A DNA stretch of 5,156 bases from Nanosynbacter sp. (GTDB taxonomy: Bacteria > Patescibacteriota > Saccharimonadia > Saccharimonadales > Saccharimonadaceae), in the NCBI GenBank assembly GCA_015257705.1, contig JABZJR010000052.1:1-5156 (forward strand), in the 5' to 3' direction. The position numbers and the translations under genes are program-made. Below, in pieces: positions 1 to 4,360 of this stretch. The notes beneath the pieces were generated by a model. The model was not told where the DNA came from. It did not search any database and saw only the letters and a program-made list of their open reading frames with translations. The first letter of the stretch is position 1. Each line of letters opens with the position of its first letter.

Positions 1-231
1 CTCCGCAACCACGCCACAGGCACGAATCACAAACTCATCTCGCAAGCTTTCCGCCAAAGAAAAAGCATCTTTTTTATCAGGGTTAATAACCAACTGAACC
101 AAACCCGTATGGTCGCGCAAATCAATAAAAATCAACCCGCCATGATCACGCCTGGAATGAACCCAGCCCGCAACTGTAATATTCTCACTAACTTTTTTAG
201 AAGTTTCTGCCGCCAAAATTCTATTTTTCAT
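1..231 (-). CDS. aspS: Aspartyl-tRNA synthetase, N-terminal fragment (runs off left edge)
   Basis: This is the first 77 codons of a class II aminoacyl-tRNA synthetase that charges tRNA-Asp (possibly also tRNA-Asn in lineages lacking AsnRS) in the cytoplasm. The visible part is the N-terminal OB-fold anticodon-binding domain. Residues 22-40 carry the family signature (GWVHSRRDHGG followed by LIFIDLRD), then GLVQLV at 43-48 and SLRDEFVIR at 62-70, all typical of bacterial AspRS rather than LysRS. The catalytic domain lies outside the window. The ATG at 231 is chosen because the frame opens there at the usual distance before the OB-fold. No Shine-Dalgarno sequence precedes it; a TATAAT ends 7 nt upstream, suggesting a leaderless mRNA. 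It lies 38 bp downstream of the CBS-domain gene on the same strand. That it is AspRS is confident; its tRNA specificity cannot be judged from this fragment. Confidence 0.92.
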   Translation of the reverse strand, partial: MKNRILAAETSKKVSENITVAGWVHSRRDHGGLIFIDLRDHTGLVQLVINPDKKDAFSLAESLRDEFVIRACGVVAE

Positions 232-238
232 ATCTGTT

Positions 239-247
239 ATTATAGCA
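239..247 (-). promoter_or_regulatory. Extended -10 promoter of aspS, predicted leaderless
   Basis: On the minus strand TGC-TATAAT reads from 247 to 239, a perfect -10 hexamer with the extended-10 TGn motif. Seven nt separate it from the aspS ATG at 231, so transcription should begin at or next to the start codon. No good -35 hexamer is visible at 16-18 bp spacing (CTGGGA at 17), as expected if the TGn motif compensates. The promoter would let aspS be expressed independently of the upstream CBS gene. Confidence 0.65.
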
Positions 248-250
248 TAA

Positions 251-268
251 TCTGGGCAAATTCCCAGA
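251..268 (-). other. Perfect 6-bp dyad between CBS gene stop and aspS promoter
   Basis: TCTGGG and CCCAGA form a perfect inverted repeat with a 6-nt loop, starting 1 nt after the stop codon of the CBS gene and ending 3 nt before the extended -10 of aspS. On the minus strand the downstream tail (TTATGC) is not a U-tract, so it would be a poor intrinsic terminator. It covers the place where a -35 box would sit, so it could be an operator or simply a weak 3'-end hairpin of the CBS mRNA. The repeat is certain; its function is not. Confidence 0.35.
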
Positions 269-269
269 A

Positions 270-1310
270 TTAAACATCTCGTCGAGTTTTTGTGGGCAGA
301 TTATTTTTCTGCGGATTAGCCGTAGCGGCTTTACGGAGATCTCCATAAACATCATATTCGTCAATGATTTTCTGACCTAATAGCGCTTCAATTACGTCTT
401 CTAGGCTCAGTAGACCAACTGTTTCTCGAAACTCATTTACAACAATAAACAAGTGGTGCTGCGTTTTCAAAAATGCAGCCAAGGCGTGCTGTAGAGTTTG
501 ATTTTCACGAATATAATAGACGTCTTTACTCATGGCTGTTTCCGCACGATGAGATTTTGCTTTACGATCAATTGTCAGCAAATCCTGAATTCTCAGCATA
601 CCAACAACATGATCAATATCGCCATCAATGACAGGAAATCTGCTATACCCTTTTTTATGAAGATCATCAAGCACTAGCGGCCCGAGAAGTTCATTCATGG
701 GCACCGATTCAATCATGCTTCGCGGCGTCATAATTTCCTCGACTTTCATATCGTTGAACTTCAGTCCGTTAGCAATAAGCTTTTTCTCAGAAGACGAAAT
801 CACTCCGCTGGATTGAGCCACCATTTCCAGCAATTCTTCTTTCGATTCAATCACCCGACTATCACCAACCACCGGCGACACCGAACGGATTAACGACAAA
901 ATTACTTGATGTCGCTCAATTGTCGTTAAAATTAGCGGTTCGTATTTTTCATAAAGTTGCTGTGAATATTTCTGCCACAAGCCAATTCGCGCGATAGCTC
1001 CGATTTCCAGGGCTATTATAATTGACAAAACGAGTCCAGCCGCCCAATTGAACAAATAAACGCTAATAACACTTAAAATTACCAAACATAAAGAAGCCAC
1101 GGCGCGCTGCAACGAAATAATATCCCGTAAAAACTCCCTTTGTTGTAAAAGAATTTTAGCCTTTTCATCGCCTAGTCCACTTCTCCGCCGCAGCTCAAAT
1201 TGGCTATGCGAAGACGTTTTCGGCTGAACTCCCAGCACTATCAGCAAAACCGCCAAAGTAACCAAATATCCAAAAATTAGCACAATCGTCATAGTTTTAT
1301 TGTACCGCAT
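270..1310 (-). CDS. Membrane protein with degenerate DUF21/CNNM region and CBS pair (CorC/HlyC-like)
   Basis: A 346-residue member of the HlyC/CorC (CNNM-related) group, in which a membrane domain is coupled to a nucleotide-sensing CBS pair; family members are linked to Mg2+ or Co2+ transport or efflux. Hydrophobic segments lie at about 8-28, 70-87 and 89-110. Between them a stretch with LRRRSGLGDEKAK (40-52) resembles the DUF21 cytosolic loop. Residues 169-205 match the family linker and CBS1 entry, with EEIMTPR at 191-197; CBS1 spans about 190-245 and CBS2 about 255-311, ending in the typical LEDVIEALLG (303-312) and IIDEYD (315-320). The family's C-terminal CorC_HlyC domain is missing: only about 26 polar residues follow, and total length is below the usual 400-450. 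The start is ambiguous: ATG 1310 has only a GGA abutting it, whereas the in-frame ATG at 1292 (Met7) sits 6 nt after TACAAT and may be the true, leaderless start. It is divergent from dsbA. Transport activity is inferred, not shown. Confidence 0.85.
   Translation of the reverse strand: MRYNKTMTIVLIFGYLVTLAVLLIVLGVQPKTSSHSQFELRRRSGLGDEKAKILLQQREFLRDIISLQRAVASLCLVILSVISVYLFNWAAGLVLSIIIALEIGAIARIGLWQKYSQQLYEKYEPLILTTIERHQVILSLIRSVSPVVGDSRVIESKEELLEMVAQSSGVISSSEKKLIANGLKFNDMKVEEIMTPRSMIESVPMNELLGPLVLDDLHKKGYSRFPVIDGDIDHVVGMLRIQDLLTIDRKAKSHRAETAMSKDVYYIRENQTLQHALAAFLKTQHHLFIVVNEFRETVGLLSLEDVIEALLGQKIIDEYDVYGDLRKAATANPQKNNLPTKTRRDV
1299..1304 (-). promoter_or_regulatory. Possible -10 (TACAAT) for CBS gene, favouring start at 1292
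   Basis: TACAAT reads leftward from 1304 to 1299, ending 6 nt before the in-frame ATG at 1292. This matches the short -10 to ATG distance seen at the other minus-strand genes. No convincing -35 is visible at 16-18 bp (AGTAAG at 17), and the hexamer lies inside the longest ORF, so it only makes sense if translation begins at Met7. An alternative weak hexamer, TATAGC at 1321-1316, could serve the ATG at 1310. Confidence 0.35.
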
Positions 1311-1314
1311 TCCG

Positions 1315-1323
1315 TGCTATACT
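1315..1323 (+). promoter_or_regulatory. Extended -10 promoter of dsbA-like gene
   Basis: TGC followed by TATACT forms an extended -10 element, 5 of 6 in the hexamer. Transcription would start near 1330 and give a leader of about 16 nt containing the Shine-Dalgarno site. A -35 match is weak (GTTTTA at 1294-1299 with 18-bp spacing). It lies back-to-back with the promoter of the CBS gene. Confidence 0.5.
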
Positions 1324-1336
1324 TACTAGAGTAAAT

Positions 1337-1342
1337 GGAGGT
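1337..1342 (+). promoter_or_regulatory. Shine-Dalgarno site of dsbA-like gene
   Basis: GGAGGT lies 3 nt before the ATG at 1346. It is a near-perfect anti-SD complement at slightly short spacing and fixes the start. It is the only strong SD next to a long gene in this window; the other visible starts lack one. Confidence 0.7.
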
Positions 1343-1345
1343 AAA

Positions 1346-2038
1346 ATGAATAAGAAAAGCTGGATAATTTTCGCAATTATTGTAGTGGCAATTGTTGGTG
1401 GAATGGTTTATATTTCGACACAAAATCGACTAAACATTAGCGATATCAATAGCGATCAGCTGAACACAGCTATCAGCGCAGAATCAAGAAATGGCAATAT
1501 TGCGGATCATGAAATTGGTAGCAAAGACGCCAAAGTAACAATTATCGAATACGCCGACTATCAATGTCCTGGCTGTGGCACCGCTGCACCAAAGGCCGAA
1601 GCGCTAGCTAAAAAATACAAAGATCACGTTCGATTAATTTTCCGTAATTTCCCAATTGCTAGCTCACACCCTAACGCACGAGCTGCCGCCGCGGTAGCTG
1701 AAGCTGCTGGTTTACAGGGTAAATTCTGGGAGATGAATGAGCTTCTATACGCAAATCAGGACGCTTGGAAAAGCGCCAACACTACAGAACGCGACAACAT
1801 TTTCAAATCTTATGCTGAACAATTGAAGCTTAATATCGATCAATATAAAACCGATATTGCCAGCAACAGGGTTAAAAATAAAATCGACTTCGATATGGCT
1901 CTCGGTCGCAAACACGGCGTTGCCGCAACACCAACTTTCTACATAAATGGAAAAAATACCGAGATGGACAGCTCTGGCTCAATCGAATCATCAGTCAAGG
2001 AAGCCTTGAAAAAAGCTGGCGTTGAAGTAAAAGATTAA
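1346..2038 (+). CDS. Membrane-anchored DsbA-family thiol:disulfide oxidoreductase
   Basis: A 230-residue protein with an N-terminal signal-anchor (MNKKS, then hydrophobic residues 6-24), a polar linker to about 52, and a thioredoxin-like fold of the DsbA/BdbD (Thioredoxin_4) type. VTIIEYADYQCPGC at 64-77 contains the active-site pair C74 and C77 in a CPGC motif. FRNFPI at 99-104 is the usual strand of this family, and GVAATPTFYING at 191-202 carries the conserved Thr-cis-Pro (195-196) that faces the active site. The all-alpha insertion lies between them. It probably oxidises or isomerises cysteines of secreted proteins on the outer face of the membrane; its redox partner (DsbB or VKOR-like) is not in the window. 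There are no additional cysteines. It is transcribed alone, with its own promoter, SD and terminator. Family assignment is firm; oxidase versus reductase direction cannot be read from sequence. Confidence 0.9.
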   Translation: MNKKSWIIFAIIVVAIVGGMVYISTQNRLNISDINSDQLNTAISAESRNGNIADHEIGSKDAKVTIIEYADYQCPGCGTAAPKAEALAKKYKDHVRLIFRNFPIASSHPNARAAAAVAEAAGLQGKFWEMNELLYANQDAWKSANTTERDNIFKSYAEQLKLNIDQYKTDIASNRVKNKIDFDMALGRKHGVAATPTFYINGKNTEMDSSGSIESSVKEALKKAGVEVKD

Positions 2039-2057
2039 CGCATTTTCACACAAACCA

Positions 2058-2089
2058 AAATCCCGCTCCGGTGCCTTGGAGCGGGATTT
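2058..2089 (+). terminator. Strong hairpin terminator after dsbA-like gene, possibly bidirectional
   Basis: AAATCCCGCTCC and GGAGCGGGATTT form a perfect 12-bp stem around the 8-nt loop GGTGCCTT, starting 20 nt after the dsbA stop. The rightward tail TTTGTTTATAG supplies the U-rich 3' side. Read leftward, the same stem is followed by TGGTTTGTG after the A/T closing pairs (ATTTTGG), so it may also end leftward transcripts from the 2.1-2.36 kb region, though less efficiently. Confidence 0.85.
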
Positions 2090-2136
2090 GTTTATAGTCG
2101 TCCCTATTCTATCGTTGGAGCGACTGCACTAACTTT

Positions 2137-2229
2137 TTATTGTGCTATGTATGTTTGCCATTCGGCAGGCACCACATCCACCGCGATCTTTTTGCGCCTT
2201 GATGGCACAAATTTGATTGCTATTGGCAT
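2137..2229 (-). CDS. Candidate small protein, 30 residues, basic
   Basis: A 31-codon ORF on the minus strand between the convergent dsbA-like and corA genes. I do not recognise the product. It opens MPIAIKFVP, has a basic patch RRKK at 11-14, a hydrophobic IAVDVV at 15-20 and ends WQTYIAQ; there is no signal peptide or membrane helix. Support comes from context. An AAGGAG Shine-Dalgarno site ends 10 nt before the ATG. A plausible TTGACG-N17-TAACAT promoter lies further upstream. The dsbA hairpin at 2058-2089 could terminate the message. A GTG at 2265 would give an in-frame extension but ignores the SD. Against it: the ORF is short enough to arise by chance, the SD spacing is long, and nothing in the sequence alone proves translation. 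It could also be a decayed remnant or part of a structured RNA. Confidence 0.4.
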   Translation of the reverse strand: MPIAIKFVPSRRKKIAVDVVPAEWQTYIAQ

Positions 2230-2239
2230 GTGTTTTGCA

Positions 2240-2245
2240 CTCCTT
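2240..2245 (-). promoter_or_regulatory. Shine-Dalgarno site of the 30-residue ORF
   Basis: AAGGAG reads leftward from 2245 to 2240, 10 nt before the ATG at 2229. It sits in the loop and 3' edge of a possible hairpin, TGCAC (2258-2254) with GTGCA (2240-2236), which would partly hide it. Confidence 0.4.
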
Positions 2246-2290
2246 ATTATTATGTGCAGTCCCACGCGCTTCGACCTTTATCACTTAATA

Positions 2291-2320
2291 TCAGCAATTT
2301 AATGCTTCGGCGCGAGACAT
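2291..2320 (-). other. Possible nine-codon leader ORF
   Basis: Reading leftward, an ATG at 2320 lies 7 nt after the putative -10 TAACAT and opens MSRAEALNC before a TGA. It would be the leaderless first ORF of the transcript carrying the 30-residue ORF. The position matches the -10 to ATG spacing of the real genes here, but a nine-codon frame has no statistical weight by itself. CGCGC within it (2314-2310) can pair with GCGCG (2269-2265) downstream. Confidence 0.2.
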
Positions 2321-2327
2321 GCTAACA

Positions 2328-2356
2328 ATGTTACCAAACGTTTATTGGCACGTCAA
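2328..2356 (-). promoter_or_regulatory. Putative sigma70-type promoter for the intergenic small unit
   Basis: On the minus strand TTGACG (2356-2351, 5 of 6) is separated by exactly 17 nt from TAACAT (2333-2328, 4 of 6). The predicted start of transcription is about 2321-2320. It lies 35 bp past the stop of the downstream corA gene and points away from it into the 2.1-2.3 kb gap, where no long gene exists. Confidence 0.45.
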
Positions 2357-2379
2357 GCAAAAACATTTTGAAAATGCTT
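2355..2379 (-). terminator. Weak possible terminator after corA (2392-3312)
   Basis: Leftward of the corA stop, AAGCA (2379-2375) can pair with TGCTT (2359-2355), and inside it CATT/AATG can form a small stem followed by TTTTT. All stems are short and AT-rich, so termination would be inefficient. The 3' arm runs into the TTGACG of the next promoter. I see no better terminator for this gene before the shared hairpin at 2058-2089. Confidence 0.2.
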
Positions 2380-2391
2380 ATTATATCTATA

Positions 2392-3312
2392 TTAGAATAA
2401 GCGGAGTCGCTTAGCAACAAACATAACAAGTAAAATCAACAACACCGTAAAACTGGTGATAACTGGGTACGCCCAAGGCTCTCCCTGAAATGGCAACGTG
2501 ATATTCATTCCATACATCCCGTAAAAAACGTTTGGAATAGCCAGAAGAATTGTTATGGCAGTCAATGCCTTCATACGTTGGTTTAGCGTATTATTAGCAA
2601 CTGTCGAATAAGCATTTTGAATGCTGGAAATTGTGTGTGTACTGGAACTGATTGCCACTAAAACCTGTCTGATATGCAGATCAACATCCTCCAAGGCTTC
2701 CAGATCTCTAGTCTTAAATAAATGGCGGCGGTTTTCCATTAGTTGTGTAATAACGCGAGACATACCTTCCAAACTGCTTCGATATTCATTGAGCGTGTCT
2801 TCAATTGCGACAAATTTAATAAAATCCGAATTCTCAACTTCATGACGACTTAGTCGCCGGCGAGCATCGCTAATTTGCTCCGTTAACAAGTGTACACGCT
2901 GTTCATATTGAGAAATAATATACGCCAAATTCGCAGCAAAAACTCCCGCTGGACGCTCGGTTGTGCTAAATAAATAATCGCTAACCTCCAGAGGTGAAAA
3001 TTTAACATGAGGCGATATTGTAATATAATGACCGCCGCTAATCGCAATCAAAAACGGTGCCGTTTTACCGGAATCAGTTTGACCAAACGGTATACGCGTA
3101 AAAATATATTCAACGCCATCAGAAAACTCTGCTCGAGGTAATTCGTGGATGTCCAGTACATCACGGACAATATTAGCAGACAGAGACAAAGCCTTTGAAA
3201 CTCTAGTAGCATCAAGACTTCCAGTCAAATTAATCCAACCGTTTTTATGCATTCGTTGAGCTTGCGTCAACTTTTCAGTCAACGATCTGCGTTCAAAATA
3301 GCCCACCATCAT
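2392..3312 (-). CDS. corA: CorA-family divalent cation channel (paralogue B)
   Basis: A 306-residue CorA-type protein, expected to form a pentameric inner-membrane channel for Mg2+, Co2+ or a related cation. The N-terminal soluble domain holds GWINLTG (25-31) and LDIHELPRAEF (53-63), both standard for the family. The long helical stalk follows at about 130-245. TM1 spans about 248-264 and leads into YGMN (267-270), the signature GMN selectivity motif at 268-270. A short external loop containing EP (284-285) and TM2 (about 287-303) end in a basic KRLRLF tail. Length is close to typical short CorA proteins. Start codons at 3312 and 3309 are adjacent; TATAAT ends 6 nt before the first and 9 before the second, with no SD. 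It lies 57 bp downstream of a second corA, co-linear with it residue for residue through DALD/DVLD at 51-54 and GMN at 268-270, so the two are an old tandem duplication. The transported ion cannot be told from sequence. Confidence 0.9.
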   Translation of the reverse strand: MMVGYFERRSLTEKLTQAQRMHKNGWINLTGSLDATRVSKALSLSANIVRDVLDIHELPRAEFSDGVEYIFTRIPFGQTDSGKTAPFLIAISGGHYITISPHVKFSPLEVSDYLFSTTERPAGVFAANLAYIISQYEQRVHLLTEQISDARRRLSRHEVENSDFIKFVAIEDTLNEYRSSLEGMSRVITQLMENRRHLFKTRDLEALEDVDLHIRQVLVAISSSTHTISSIQNAYSTVANNTLNQRMKALTAITILLAIPNVFYGMYGMNITLPFQGEPWAYPVITSFTVLLILLVMFVAKRLRLF

Positions 3313-3318
3313 GAGAAA

Positions 3319-3347
3319 ATTATAATATACATAAGCAATATTAGCAA
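3319..3347 (-). promoter_or_regulatory. Promoter of corA paralogue B, predicted leaderless
   Basis: TTGCTA (3347-3342) and a perfect TATAAT (3324-3319) are spaced by exactly 17 nt. The -10 ends 6 nt before the ATG at 3312 and 9 nt before the ATG at 3309. Transcription should start at the initiation codon, leaving no room for a riboswitch or SD. Confidence 0.7.
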
Positions 3348-3369
3348 TCTGTCGAATTGCAATTAAACT

Positions 3370-4284
3370 TTAGCGGCGGCGCAGGAAATAATAGCCCACA
3401 ACAAATGCCAGCACTACACTGATCGCGGTAATCGCCCAAAACATCAATGGATTATCGGTACCTGGAACCGGCACGTTCATACCATACAAACCAGCGATCA
3501 TCGTCGGAATAGTCAAAGCTACGGTAATTACGGTTAGCAGGCGAATCGTCTCATTAAGGCGCGTATCCATCACCGCCCTATAGCTGTCGCGCACATTAGT
3601 AATCGTCCTCAACAAACTTTTACAACGCGCAATCACCTGCTCCAAATCAATCGAAATATCCTCAACGTCTTCCTTGTCATCGGCTTTAAGTCGCAATTTT
3701 TGAGTCGCCAGAAGTTTCTCGATTGCCCAGTTCATCGGAATTAGCGCGTCAAGATAATCATTTAATTTGCGCTCATACTCCGCCAGGGTGGCAATGTCAT
3801 TAACTCTCAGCGTATGAATACTGTCCGTAGCCGCTCGCATTTGGCGATTAATCGTTGCCCCACGCCGCTGATATTGCATTGAAATCGCCTCAACCATCGC
3901 CACCAAAAGCTCAACTTGTCGATCTGTCCTGATTCGCACTTTATCGATAAACGGCTGCCACAATCGCCCCAAACTATCTCTGGACAATGTTACGATATGA
4001 TCTTTATTGATGCAGAATAAAATCGGCGTGGTAAAATCGTTAAAATCGTCGTCAGTGTCTGGCAATCGCGCAATCAAATAAGTCCACTCGTCATCAAACT
4101 CAATACGTGGCACCTCGTGTGGATCAAGCGCGTCACTTATCAAATCCTCGTCCAAGCCTAGCGTCAACAATTGCGAAACCTCTTCGTCGCTCGGTCTTTC
4201 GCAGCGCACCCACGAACCAGACTGCAAATTTTCTTGCTGACTAATTACTGAATCACTATTTGTTGAACGAAGATATTGCAACAT
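3370..4284 (-). CDS. corA: CorA-family divalent cation channel (paralogue A)
   Basis: A 304-residue CorA-type protein predicted to form a homopentameric membrane channel for Mg2+ or a related divalent cation. SWVRCERPSDEE (24-35) corresponds to the family's early Trp-containing strand. DPHEVPRIEFDD (54-65) is the conserved soluble-domain motif, and the acidic run DTDDDFNDF lies at 76-84. A helical stalk runs to about 245. LTVITVALTIPTMIAG forms TM1 (about 250-265), followed by LYGMN with GMN at 268-270. A loop containing PGTDNP precedes TM2 (about 282-300) and a short RRR tail on the cytoplasmic side. It differs from the neighbouring paralogue in the external loop (TDN rather than GEP) and in a more acidic soluble domain. 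The ATG at 4284 is placed by TATAAT ending 8 nt upstream; no SD is present. It follows the carbamate kinase terminator and precedes paralogue B with no clear terminator between. CorA family is firm; ZntB-like zinc specificity cannot be excluded. Confidence 0.9.
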   Translation of the reverse strand: MLQYLRSTNSDSVISQQENLQSGSWVRCERPSDEEVSQLLTLGLDEDLISDALDPHEVPRIEFDDEWTYLIARLPDTDDDFNDFTTPILFCINKDHIVTLSRDSLGRLWQPFIDKVRIRTDRQVELLVAMVEAISMQYQRRGATINRQMRAATDSIHTLRVNDIATLAEYERKLNDYLDALIPMNWAIEKLLATQKLRLKADDKEDVEDISIDLEQVIARCKSLLRTITNVRDSYRAVMDTRLNETIRLLTVITVALTIPTMIAGLYGMNVPVPGTDNPLMFWAITAISVVLAFVVGYYFLRRR

Positions 4285-4292
4285 AATTTCAT

Positions 4293-4321
4293 ATTATAAA
4301 ATAAAACATACATAAACACAA
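4293..4321 (-). promoter_or_regulatory. Promoter of corA paralogue A, predicted leaderless
   Basis: TTGTGT (4321-4316) and TATAAT (4298-4293) are spaced by 17 nt, and the -10 ends 8 nt before the ATG at 4284. The first two bases of the -35 are the last bases of the carbamate kinase terminator stem, so the two signals overlap physically. Confidence 0.65.
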
Positions 4322-4352
4322 GAAGCTCCTGCGCCATTCACAGGAACTTCTT
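4320..4352 (-). terminator. Hairpin terminator after carbamate kinase gene
   Basis: Leftward, AAGAAGTTCCTG (4352-4341) and CAGGAGCTTCTT (4331-4320) form a continuous 12-bp RNA stem including one U-G wobble, around a 9-nt loop. It begins 8 nt after the arcC stop. In the rightward RNA the wobble becomes a C-A mismatch, which favours the leftward reading. The tail GTGTTTATG is only moderately U-rich; the rightward tail GATTTTTATT is also T-rich, so some bidirectional activity is possible. Confidence 0.65.
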
Positions 4353-4360
4353 GATTTTTA

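Noticed and set aside
2290..2360. tRNA, tmRNA or other classic RNA gene in the intergenic gap.
   Set aside because: No cloverleaf, CCA end, tag-peptide frame ending in ALAA, or other familiar RNA signature was found on either strand.
2621..2845. Rightward 74-codon open frame.
   Set aside because: It lies wholly inside the corA-B coding sequence on the opposite strand, has no SD or promoter, and its Ser/Leu/Arg-rich product resembles nothing; it is an antisense shadow.
3313..3369. M-box or other Mg2+ riboswitch upstream of the corA genes.
   Set aside because: The -10 boxes end 6-8 nt before the ATGs, leaving no 5' UTR, and the 57-bp gap contains only a short AATTGCAATT palindrome, not a riboswitch-sized fold.
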